This document shows, in pieces, positions 9,170-16,523 of a stretch of 64,000 nt of DNA. The first letter of the stretch is position 1; each line of letters begins with the position of its first letter. This DNA comes from Bacteroidota bacterium (GTDB taxonomy: Bacteria; Bacteroidota; Bacteroidia; Flavobacteriales; Flavobacteriaceae), in assembly GCA_023386585.1 (NCBI GenBank), contig JAEWJM010000007.1, forward strand, positions 69,223-133,222. The letters run 5' to 3'. Position numbers and translations under genes: made by a program. Below the pieces are notes generated by a model, which had not been told where the DNA came from, ran no database searches, and was given only the letters and a program-made list of their open reading frames with translations.

Positions 9170-9191
9170 TACATTTGTTGTACATTTGTTA
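9170..9191 (+). promoter_or_regulatory. Tandem 11-base repeat with two -7 promoter elements
   Basis: Two consecutive 11-base units each contain a perfect TACATTTG (9170-9177 and 9181-9188). The second has a TTG 22 bases upstream (9156-9158). The thioredoxin-like gene starts 43 bases after the second. Confidence 0.5.
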
Positions 9192-9231
9192 GCGAATTGC
9201 CAAGAAATGTCATAATATAAACCGTTTGTCA

Positions 9232-9528
9232 ATGTCAAAATTCGGAGAACTTATCAACGCCCCAATTCCTGTCCTGATCGACTTCTATACGGAATGGAAC
9301 GAGCAGTCGGTTTCGATGCATCCGGTCATCAGGGATGTCGCTGCCGCACTGGGTGACAAGGCGAAAGTTATAAAGATCGATATCGATAAAAATCAGGAAC
9401 TTGCCGATGCGCTTCGAATCAAAGGCTTGCCAACACTGATGATCTACAAAGAAGGTCAAATGGTCTGGAGGCAATCCGGAGAGCTCGACGCCAACACCAT
9501 AATCGGCCTTGTACAGGAGCAGCTTTAA
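9232..9528 (+). CDS. Thioredoxin-fold protein without active-site cysteines
   Basis: 98 residues from the ATG at 9232. The thioredoxin fold is plain: PVLIDFYTEWNEQ in place of the usual F-x-A-x-W-C-G-P-C, then VIKIDIDKNQELADAL, the cis-proline turn GLPTLMIYKEG and a C-terminal helix. There is no cysteine anywhere in the protein, so it cannot exchange disulfides. A role in binding or chaperoning, rather than redox, is inferred. It is not a truncation, as the length is normal for thioredoxin. Its stop overlaps the stop of the convergent deacetylase gene by 4 bases. Confidence 0.8.
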   Translation: MSKFGELINAPIPVLIDFYTEWNEQSVSMHPVIRDVAAALGDKAKVIKIDIDKNQELADALRIKGLPTLMIYKEGQMVWRQSGELDANTIIGLVQEQL

Positions 9529-10160
9529 CTCAGCGCCCTGCATTCAAATCCATTTTCCTTTAAAAATTGCAACGTACGCGGAAGCGCGAATTCCAGGTTT
9601 GGAAACGCCTTTACGCTGTCGTGAAATATAATTATGCTGCCGGGATTAATATTCCGGATTACGTTATTCAGACACTTCTCAGGCGTAATATTTCGGTCGA
9701 AATCGGCGCTCAAAATATCCCACATTACGATTTTATATCCATTATCTCTTAACCATGCCGACTGGCTACTTTTGAGTTTTCCGTAAGGCGGCCTGAAAAG
9801 ATCTGTCCCGGAATTCCTGGAGTTGATTTCGTCGTTGCAGCTGCGAATGTTTTCGATGTATGTTTTGTCCGATGTATGCCAGCCATTCAGGTGGTTCTGC
9901 GTATGGTTGCCGATCCGATGTTTGCACGCCAGAATTTTATCGAATAGTTCCGGATTGTTCCTGATGTTGTTTCCGATGCAGAAAAAGGTTGCCTTCGCAT
10001 TAAATTGCTTAAGCTGATTCAAGACCCAATCTGTGATTTCCGGTGTCGGCCCGTCGTCAAAAGTCAGATATACAACTTTATCATCGGTTGGCACCGACCA
10101 CACAAAGCGGCGAAAAAGGATCTTTATAAATCGGTTTGTTTTTACCCAGTAGAATTTCAT
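9525..10160 (-). CDS. NodB-type polysaccharide deacetylase
   Basis: 211 residues from the ATG at 10160. An in-frame ATG at 10193 would add 11 residues, but they are encoded by a terminator hairpin. The NodB homology domain shows VYLTFDDGPTPE (metal-binding Asp pair), HTQNH (the H-x3-H metal site), RPPYG and the C-terminal IIFHDS. Such enzymes remove acetyl groups from N-acetylated sugars, usually in peptidoglycan or exopolysaccharide. There is one possible N-terminal hydrophobic anchor but no clear cleavable signal. It lies 43 bases after the DUF2723 gene, separated from it by a terminator. Confidence 0.88.
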   Translation of the reverse strand: MKFYWVKTNRFIKILFRRFVWSVPTDDKVVYLTFDDGPTPEITDWVLNQLKQFNAKATFFCIGNNIRNNPELFDKILACKHRIGNHTQNHLNGWHTSDKTYIENIRSCNDEINSRNSGTDLFRPPYGKLKSSQSAWLRDNGYKIVMWDILSADFDRNITPEKCLNNVIRNINPGSIIIFHDSVKAFPNLEFALPRTLQFLKENGFECRALS

Positions 10161-10163
10161 CGT

Positions 10164-10193
10164 TAAAAAAAATGCCACCTTAAAAGATGGCAT
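10164..10193 (-). terminator. Intrinsic terminator after the DUF2723 gene
   Basis: On the minus strand ATGCCATCTT, a 2-base loop and AAGGTGGCAT form a 10-bp stem (one G-T pair), followed by eight T. It ends 3 bases before the deacetylase ATG, so it also controls or blocks read-through into that gene. Confidence 0.75.
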
Positions 10194-10203
10194 CCATTAA
10201 TTG

Positions 10204-13200
10204 TTACTCGTTATCACGGCCAAACCGCTTGAATCGTTGGTTAAAGCTGTTAAAGATCGGCTTGTTTTTATTGTAATATTCAATGTCACCGCGGTCTTTC
10301 ATTACCTCAAGAAGGCTTCGGTACCGCTCGATATCGGTCATGATATCCATTGAAATCGCATTTTGCAGCGACGGATCCATTGTGCCATAATAAGTCAGGT
10401 TTTCCTTGTACTTGGCCATCAGGCGGTCAAGTGTCTCGCGAGCTTTGGCTTTTTCGCCGACTTCATAATAGCCCGCCGCGAAAGGCTCGACCATCGTATA
10501 ATATCCGTAATAGTCCATCGGCATTTTTGACATCGCAAGATCGATGATATTCTTTGCCTTGTCGAGTTTTTTCTCGTTGATCAGCTGCTCCATAAGACGC
10601 GCCAGGTTCGTCCGATACGTTATGCTGTTCTTGCGGGTTTCCGGGTCATGGTAAATATCGGTGCGTTCGCCGTTCCCCCAATCCCAACTCATCGCAATTT
10701 TGTACATCTTTTCGCTGTCGATCTGGCCCATATCAAGTGGACTTGCAGCTTTCGCCACCGGATTATGGAGCGGAACAAGTTTGTAAACCATTCCGTCAAG
10801 CTGGAGGTAATCTTTCATCCACAGGTAATCGTCATCACCGAAACTGCCGCCGGTAAAGTAAATTGGCCGTTTCCAATTGTTGTTCGCCAGTACGTCCAGC
10901 ATCATCAGACGGTTTTTGTACAACGCGTTGCCTTTAATCGTGATATCGATATATGGAACGATCGAGTCGTAATATTGCGGACTAACGACTTTGTTGCTGA
11001 TTATCGCATTGCGGTCGATCGGAATGCGGACCTTATCTGTCGGATAGAAATGGATTTTCTGGCCGTTTTGCATTTCAACCATTGTCCGCTGGTCGTCGCT
11101 CTTTATGAAATCGATAAACGTTTTGATGTCGAGCGTCGTTTCAGTGCGTTGGTTAAATACGGTGTAGTCAAGTTTGTCGCCCACATATTGCTCGTGCGTG
11201 AACGATATAGGCAAACCGTCAGATTCGTATGTTTTCCGCTTCATCTGATCGATATACCAGTCGGTCATGAACAGGCTGGTGTTGACGATTTTAATGTCGG
11301 TGCGGACTTTCTCAATTTCCTGCGCATACCAAAGCGGGAAGGTGTCATTGTCGCCGATGGTGAAAAGGATCGCATTTTTCTCGCAGGAATTCAGGTAGTT
11401 TTTTGCCATCGCGATCGCAGTGTATTTTTGCGAACGGTCGTGGTCATCCCAGTTCTGTGACGCCATCAAAACCGGAGCGGCGAGAAGTGATGCTGCAATT
11501 GCAACCGGGCCGGCTATTTGTTGGGTGACGTACTTTCGAATGAAATCGTAAATCGCATAAACGCCAAATCCAATCCAGATTGCAAAAACGTAAAAAGATC
11601 CTACCAGGGCATAATCGCGTTCCCTCGGTTCAAATGGGCGTTCGTTGAGGTAGATTTTTAGCGCGAGCCCGGTAAAGAGAAACAGCACCAGAAGCACGTA
11701 AAAAGTCTTTAGATCTTTATTGGCATGGAACACAAGTCCGATCACGCCAAGAATGAACGGCAAGAAGAAGTACAGGTTTCGCCCTTTGTTGTTTTTGACG
11801 TCGGCTGGAAGCTTTTCCTGTGAGCCGAGATGCATTTCGTCGATGAACTTGATGCCGCTGAGCCAGTTTCCGTCAAGATTGTCGTATTTGCCTTGGATGT
11901 CGTTTTGTCGTCCGGCGAAATTCCACAATAAATACCTCCAGTACATATAGCCAAATTGGTATTCGAACATGAAGGAAAGATTGTCCACCGTTGACGGCTT
12001 TTCGACAATCAGGTATTCGCCATAACTTTTAAGGAATGAAACATAAGCTTCATTGTCGATTTGCTTGTGCGCATAGGCATTGCGGAATTCGGTAACCGTT
12101 TTTTGAACTTCGCCGCGCAGCTGGTTGATCGCATTTGACAACTCTTCGTCGGTAAGCGTACTCGGATCAATGCCGTATTTCTGGAGTTCGTCCTCGTACG
12201 GATAATTCGGGTTGATCCTGAATTCGGGAGCATGCGTGAAGTTGATGTAGTTTTCAGCATGTTCGGTGCTCCACATCCGCGGAAGAATCGTTTTATGCTT
12301 GTCGTCGCTGTTTTGCTCAGCGTTTTTGTAGTTGTTGGTGATGACGTATTTCCCGGTTTTGTAATCGCGCTCGTAGTTCGGCGCCTTGTCGAGATAAGGA
12401 TTGTCGGCATCGAGCCCGGCAAACATATCAGTGTATTGCGGACCGTAAAACAACGGATTAACGCCATATTGCTCACGGTTGTAATAAGCAAGGACTTCGG
12501 CCGCATCGGACGGCTTGTTTTCGTTGATGACCACATCGGCATTGGCACGAATCGGCAGCATCATCCAGGTGGAAAATCCGATCAGGATAAACAATATGCA
12601 GAGCAGTAGTGTGTTGTACTGGACGAGCTCTTTCCTACTGGTATATCGCAATCCGAAGTAAAATAAGGCCACAAGCACCAAAAACGCGAAGATTGTTCCA
12701 GAATCGAATGGCAATCCAAGGCTGTTGACCATGAACACTTCGGTTTTTCCAAAAAACGCCATTGTGTAGGGAAGCAGCAACTTGAATATGACTAGCAGGA
12801 TCGCAACGACAACAACATTGGCGATTATGAAGTTCTTTACCGTAACGGTTTTGTAATTGTGGAAATAGTACAAGAAGCCAATTGCCGGGATTGTCAGCAG
12901 CGCCATGAAGTGTACACCGAATGAAAGTCCGATGACAAGCGAGATCACCAATAACCAGCGATTTCCCCGTGGCTTATCCATATCTTGTTCCCAACGCAAT
13001 CCAAGCCAGAAAAGCAGCGCGATCAGAAGCGAGGCCATCGCGTAAACTTCGGCTTCCACTGCATTGAACCAGAAACTGTCCGAAAAAGTGTAAGCGAGCG
13101 CTCCCACAAATGAGCTTCCAAGGATTACGATTGCGTTGTTCCTGTTGTCGGTATCGTCAAAATGGGAAACGATTTTGCGCAAAATAATCGATGACGACCA

Positions 13201-13488
13201 AAACAGAAACAGAATGGTAAATGCACTGGAAAAAACAGACATCATGTTCACTGTAAGGGCGATCTTGTTCGGATTGCCGGCAAACATCGCGAAAAATGCG
13301 CCCAGCATCTGAAAAAGTGGTGCGCCTGGCGGGTGTCCGACTTCAAGTTTGGCTGCAGTAGCGATATATTCGCCGCAATCCCAAAAACTCAGCGTTGGTT
13401 CGACCGTCAGAGAGTAGGTAATGAGTGCAATCGCAAATGCGGCCCAGCCCAATATCGTATTCCATTTATTGAAGTTAAAAGCCGCCAT
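10204..13488 (-). CDS. DUF2723 polytopic membrane protein (predicted GT-C-type glycosyltransferase)
   Basis: 1094 residues. The first half has about a dozen hydrophobic segments. A conserved extracytoplasmic motif follows the first one (FWDCGEYIATAAKLEVGHPP), which recalls the acidic loop of GT-C glycosyltransferases that use polyprenyl-linked sugars. A large soluble insertion (about 320-500), more membrane segments (about 580-680) and a soluble C-terminal region with TPR-like helices (KLDKAKNIIDLAM, KAKARETLDRLM) complete it. The family is common in Bacteroidetes and is thought to take part in protein or cell-surface glycosylation; that is family knowledge, not shown here. It is the last gene before its own terminator. 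Confidence 0.85.
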   Translation of the reverse strand: MAAFNFNKWNTILGWAAFAIALITYSLTVEPTLSFWDCGEYIATAAKLEVGHPPGAPLFQMLGAFFAMFAGNPNKIALTVNMMSVFSSAFTILFLFWSSSIILRKIVSHFDDTDNRNNAIVILGSSFVGALAYTFSDSFWFNAVEAEVYAMASLLIALLFWLGLRWEQDMDKPRGNRWLLVISLVIGLSFGVHFMALLTIPAIGFLYYFHNYKTVTVKNFIIANVVVVAILLVIFKLLLPYTMAFFGKTEVFMVNSLGLPFDSGTIFAFLVLVALFYFGLRYTSRKELVQYNTLLLCILFILIGFSTWMMLPIRANADVVINENKPSDAAEVLAYYNREQYGVNPLFYGPQYTDMFAGLDADNPYLDKAPNYERDYKTGKYVITNNYKNAEQNSDDKHKTILPRMWSTEHAENYINFTHAPEFRINPNYPYEDELQKYGIDPSTLTDEELSNAINQLRGEVQKTVTEFRNAYAHKQIDNEAYVSFLKSYGEYLIVEKPSTVDNLSFMFEYQFGYMYWRYLLWNFAGRQNDIQGKYDNLDGNWLSGIKFIDEMHLGSQEKLPADVKNNKGRNLYFFLPFILGVIGLVFHANKDLKTFYVLLVLFLFTGLALKIYLNERPFEPRERDYALVGSFYVFAIWIGFGVYAIYDFIRKYVTQQIAGPVAIAASLLAAPVLMASQNWDDHDRSQKYTAIAMAKNYLNSCEKNAILFTIGDNDTFPLWYAQEIEKVRTDIKIVNTSLFMTDWYIDQMKRKTYESDGLPISFTHEQYVGDKLDYTVFNQRTETTLDIKTFIDFIKSDDQRTMVEMQNGQKIHFYPTDKVRIPIDRNAIISNKVVSPQYYDSIVPYIDITIKGNALYKNRLMMLDVLANNNWKRPIYFTGGSFGDDDYLWMKDYLQLDGMVYKLVPLHNPVAKAASPLDMGQIDSEKMYKIAMSWDWGNGERTDIYHDPETRKNSITYRTNLARLMEQLINEKKLDKAKNIIDLAMSKMPMDYYGYYTMVEPFAAGYYEVGEKAKARETLDRLMAKYKENLTYYGTMDPSLQNAISMDIMTDIERYRSLLEVMKDRGDIEYYNKNKPIFNSFNQRFKRFGRDNE

Positions 13489-13585
13489 ATCACTGAAAAG
13501 ATTGATTATTTTTGCGTTACAAAGAAAATGCTTTTTTAATTAAGAAATCCTAAAAAAAATTTTTTCAGAAAAATTGAAAATAGAC

Positions 13586-13615
13586 TTGTGAAAAAGGAAT
13601 AATCTCCTAAATTTG
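13586..13615 (+). promoter_or_regulatory. Promoter of tRNA-Gln
   Basis: TTG at 13586-13588, a 19-base spacer and a perfect -7 element TAAATTTG at 13608-13615. The tRNA starts 10 bases later. Confidence 0.7.
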
Positions 13616-13625
13616 CAGCCGGAAT

Positions 13626-13696
13626 TGGCCCATGGTGTAATGGTAACACTACGGTTTTTGGTGCCGTCTTTCTAGGTTCGAGTCCTAGTGGGCCAA
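13626..13696 (+). tRNA. tRNA-Gln (UUG)
   Basis: 71 bases with a perfect 7-bp acceptor stem (TGGCCCA with TGGGCCA). The D arm is GTG/CAC and the anticodon stem is ACGGT/GCCGT. The 7-base anticodon loop TTTTGGT places TTG at positions 34-36, which reads CAA for glutamine. The T arm is TAGG-TTCGAGT-CCTA. The discriminator is A and the CCA end is not encoded. Confidence 0.97.
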
Positions 13697-13701
13697 CAAA
13701 A

Positions 13702-13727
13702 AACTCCTCATCTGAGGAGTTTTTTTA
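13702..13727. terminator. Bidirectional terminator between tRNA-Gln and uspA
   Basis: AACTCCTCA, a 2-base loop and TGAGGAGTT form a 9-bp stem followed by a T run on the plus strand. The A run just before it gives a T run on the minus strand, so it can end both the tRNA and the convergent uspA transcript. Confidence 0.85.
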
Positions 13728-13745
13728 TTTATTGATTCTTATGTT

Positions 13746-14570
13746 TCAGATTTTGAAGGTAATCACCGGCCTTACAGCGTGGTTCACCAAATCTTCACTG
13801 ATGCTTCCATTGAAAAAGTGGGACAACCCTGTGCGGCCGTGAGTGCACATTCCGATGAGGTCAGCCTGCATTCTTCCCGAGAAATTCAATATTCCCTTTT
13901 CCACATTTGAGTCGTTATAAACGTGCGTCGTGAAATTCTTAAGATCGAATTCAGATGTAAATTCATTCATGAGCTGTTCGGCAGTATGCGTAGGCTTGAA
14001 GTTGTTTGGCGTATTGATCATTACCAGGTGAAGATGCGATCCGAAAAGTTCCGCAAATTGCTTAACGCTGGCAAACGGCCTTTTGATTTCGTCTGCAAAA
14101 TCGGACGCGAAAACAAAATTATCGGCTTTGAATTCGGCCATTTCCTGTTTTATGACAAGTACCGGAACGTCGGACGAACGCACGACTTTCTCGGTGTTTG
14201 ATCCAATGAACATTTCGTGAAAGCCACTGGCTCCGTGCGATCCCATTACAATGAAATCGACATTGTTCTTGCGGCTTACGGCAAGTATACCTTCAAAAGC
14301 TTTTTCAAACTGGACGATCTGCGAAACCGGAATGCCTTCAAGATAATCAACATCCATAAGATCTTCCAGTTTTTGCATTGCGCGTTCCTTGAAAAACATG
14401 ATTTCCGGAATCGCACTTCCGCTTCCCAGCGCATCGCTGCTTTGCTGAGGAAGTTCGAGCATGTGGAGCAGAAGTATCTCGCTGTTGTGTTTTCTTGCAA
14501 TCTGCACGGCGACTTTCAACGCATATTCGGCATGCTGCGAAAAATCGGTAGGGACTAAAATTCGTTTCAT
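13746..14570 (-). CDS. Tandem-domain universal stress protein
   Basis: 274 residues from the ATG at 14570 (MKRILVPTDFS); the upstream open extension is not typical of the family. Two UspA domains lie in tandem (about 1-145 and 150-274). Each carries the nucleotide-binding style motif G-2x-G-9x-G: GSHGASGFHEMFIGSN in the first and CTHGRTGLSHFFNGS in the second. Proteins of this kind help cells under starvation or stress, often by binding ATP or AMP, in the cytoplasm. It is divergent from the rimP operon and shares the bidirectional terminator with tRNA-Gln. Confidence 0.93.
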   Translation of the reverse strand: MKRILVPTDFSQHAEYALKVAVQIARKHNSEILLLHMLELPQQSSDALGSGSAIPEIMFFKERAMQKLEDLMDVDYLEGIPVSQIVQFEKAFEGILAVSRKNNVDFIVMGSHGASGFHEMFIGSNTEKVVRSSDVPVLVIKQEMAEFKADNFVFASDFADEIKRPFASVKQFAELFGSHLHLVMINTPNNFKPTHTAEQLMNEFTSEFDLKNFTTHVYNDSNVEKGILNFSGRMQADLIGMCTHGRTGLSHFFNGSISEDLVNHAVRPVITFKI

Positions 14571-14665
14571 AAAATAGGTGTAAGAAATTCTATTGTAAAG
14601 TTTACTTAAAAAGCTGGATAAAGGTACTTTAAAAGTTATATTATGCAAGGGAATTAGAATCATTT

Positions 14666-14693
14666 TTGATTTTGAAAAAAAAACGTATATTTG
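14666..14693 (+). promoter_or_regulatory. Promoter of the rimP-nusA-infB operon
   Basis: TTG at 14666-14668, a 17-base spacer and a perfect -7 element TATATTTG at 14686-14693. The predicted transcript has a leader of about 55 bases before rimP. Confidence 0.7.
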
Positions 14694-14721
14694 CAGCGTT
14701 ATTTATGTTTAACTGAATAAT

Positions 14722-14747
14722 GAGGGGACAATTTGTCCCCTCTTTTT
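14722..14747 (+). promoter_or_regulatory. Terminator-like hairpin in the rimP leader
   Basis: GAGGGGACA, the loop ATT and TGTCCCCTC form a perfect 9-bp stem followed by five T. It lies between the operon promoter and the rimP ATG (14757), so it cannot end an upstream plus-strand gene; uspA is divergent. An attenuator regulated by the operon's own NusA is a reasonable inference. Confidence 0.65.
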
Positions 14748-14756
14748 ATACAAAAT

Positions 14757-15221
14757 ATGACATTCCGCGATAAGGTTATGGAGTTGCTTGAGGAAGGGCT
14801 GAAAGAAAAGCCGTCAATTTTCCTCATCGATCTTTCGATTTCAGATGCCAACAAGATTATGGTTACACTCGATGGAGACAACGGGGTCACGCTGCAGGAC
14901 TGCATCGACATCAGCCGGGCAATTGAGCACAATCTTGATCGCGAGGAACAGGATTTTTCGCTTGAAGTTGCCTCCGCCGGCGTTTCATCACCGCTGAAGA
15001 ATCTAAGGCAATACAAAAAGAATGTCGGAAGGACGTTGGCAGTGAAATTGGAAAAAGGAAACGTCGAAGGAAAACTCGCTGAGGCAACCGACGATCATAT
15101 CGTGCTGGAATGGCAGGCGAGGGAGCCAAAAAAAATTGGAAAAGGAAAAGAAACTGTCACCAAAAAGCAGGAAATTCCCTATACGGATATTAAAGAAGCA
15201 GTTGTTACAATAACATTTTAA
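14757..15221 (+). CDS. rimP: Ribosome maturation factor RimP
   Basis: 154 residues from the ATG at 14757; an 8-codon upstream extension would start inside the leader hairpin. The N-terminal domain contains IDLSISDANKIMVTLDGDNG and DCIDISRAIEHNLD, and the DFSLEVASAGVSSPLKNLRQ block is the family signature. RimP binds the 30S subunit and helps its late assembly. It is followed 14 bases later by nusA and then infB, the classic conserved operon. A C-terminal SH3-like domain is seen (GRTLAVKLEKGNVEGKL). Confidence 0.95.
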   Translation: MTFRDKVMELLEEGLKEKPSIFLIDLSISDANKIMVTLDGDNGVTLQDCIDISRAIEHNLDREEQDFSLEVASAGVSSPLKNLRQYKKNVGRTLAVKLEKGNVEGKLAEATDDHIVLEWQAREPKKIGKGKETVTKKQEIPYTDIKEAVVTITF

Positions 15222-15235
15222 AATTAAGAGTTGGC

Positions 15236-16477
15236 ATGGAAAATTTAGCATTAATCGATTCATTTTCAGAATTTAAGGACGACAAGCTTATTGATCGTGT
15301 GACGCTGATGGCGATTTTGGAAGATGTTTTCAGGAATGCGCTGAAGAAGAAATACGGATCGGATGATAATTTTGACATCATCATCAACCCTGATAAAGGC
15401 GATATGGAAATCTGGAGGCGACGTGTGATCGTTGCCGATGACGACCTTGATCTTGAAAATGAAGAAATTACGCTGACTGAAGCCAGGAAGATCGAACCCG
15501 ATTTTGAAATCGGTGAAGAAGTTTCGGAAGAAGTAAAACTGATCGATTTGGGCCGCCGTGCAATTTTGGCGCTTCGCCAGAACCTGATTTCTAAAATACA
15601 CGAACACGACAATACCAATCTTTACAAGCAGTTCAAAGACCTTGTAGGCGACATTTATACTGCTGAAGTGCACCACGTTCGGCCAAGAGTCGTAATTTTG
15701 GTAGACGACGAAGGAAACGAGATCGTGCTTCCGAAAGAAAAACAGATCCCGTCGGATTTCTTCCGCAAGGGCGACAGTGTGCGCGGAATTATCGAAAGCG
15801 TCGAACTTAAAGGCAATAAGCCGCAGATCGTGATGTCGCGCACCTCCGAGAAATTCCTCGAAAAGTTGTTCGAACAGGAAATTCCTGAAGTTTTTGACGG
15901 ACTGATCATGGTTAAAAATGTGGTCCGCATTCCGGGTGAAAAGGCGAAAGTGGCTGTAGATTCTTACGACGACCGTATCGACCCGGTTGGCGCATGCGTC
16001 GGAATGAAAGGATCGCGGATCCACGGAATCGTGCGTGAGCTTGGAAATGAAAATATCGATGTGATCAATTACACGTCGAACACGCAACTTTATATAACCC
16101 GTGCTTTGAGTCCGGCAAAAGTTTCTTCAATCAAGATCAATGAAGAGACAAAAAGGGCAGAGGTTTTCCTGAAGCTCGAAGAAGTTTCGAAAGCGATCGG
16201 CCGCGGCGGGCACAATATCAAATTGGCTGGAATGCTGACAGGCTATGAACTCGACGTGATCAGGGAAGGAAGCGCGATCGAAGACGAAGATGTTGAACTA
16301 ACAGAATTCTCAGACGAAATCGAAGATTGGGTTATCGAAGAATTTGCAAAGATCGGCCTTGACACGGCGAGAAGTATATTGAAACAGGATGTAAACGACC
16401 TTGTACGTCGTACCGACCTTGAGGAAGAGACAATCCTCGATGTGATGCGCATCCTAAAAGAAGAGTTTGATAGTTAA
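15236..16477 (+). CDS. nusA: Transcription termination/antitermination protein NusA
   Basis: 413 residues. The N-terminal RNA polymerase-binding domain (about 1-130) begins MENLALIDSFSEFK. It is followed by an S1 domain (about 135-205) and two KH domains with KGSRIHGIVREL and AIGRGGHNIKLA. The C-terminal acidic repeats found in E. coli NusA are absent; only a short helix-hairpin tail remains (about 355-413), which is normal for many phyla. NusA modulates pausing, termination and antitermination. It lies between rimP and infB and could regulate its own operon through the leader hairpin. Confidence 0.96.
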   Translation: MENLALIDSFSEFKDDKLIDRVTLMAILEDVFRNALKKKYGSDDNFDIIINPDKGDMEIWRRRVIVADDDLDLENEEITLTEARKIEPDFEIGEEVSEEVKLIDLGRRAILALRQNLISKIHEHDNTNLYKQFKDLVGDIYTAEVHHVRPRVVILVDDEGNEIVLPKEKQIPSDFFRKGDSVRGIIESVELKGNKPQIVMSRTSEKFLEKLFEQEIPEVFDGLIMVKNVVRIPGEKAKVAVDSYDDRIDPVGACVGMKGSRIHGIVRELGNENIDVINYTSNTQLYITRALSPAKVSSIKINEETKRAEVFLKLEEVSKAIGRGGHNIKLAGMLTGYELDVIREGSAIEDEDVELTEFSDEIEDWVIEEFAKIGLDTARSILKQDVNDLVRRTDLEEETILDVMRILKEEFDS

Positions 16478-16523
16478 CTCTTTATTACAACAACACAACA
16501 AAAAGGTAAATATAAAAGGTTTT

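Noticed and set aside
10648..11460. A 270-residue plus-strand open frame inside the DUF2723 gene
   Set aside because: It lies wholly antisense to a well supported gene and has no recognisable domain or promoter.
15266..16087. A 273-residue minus-strand frame across nusA
   Set aside because: A shadow of the nusA codon pattern; its Phe- and Ile-rich sequence is not protein-like.
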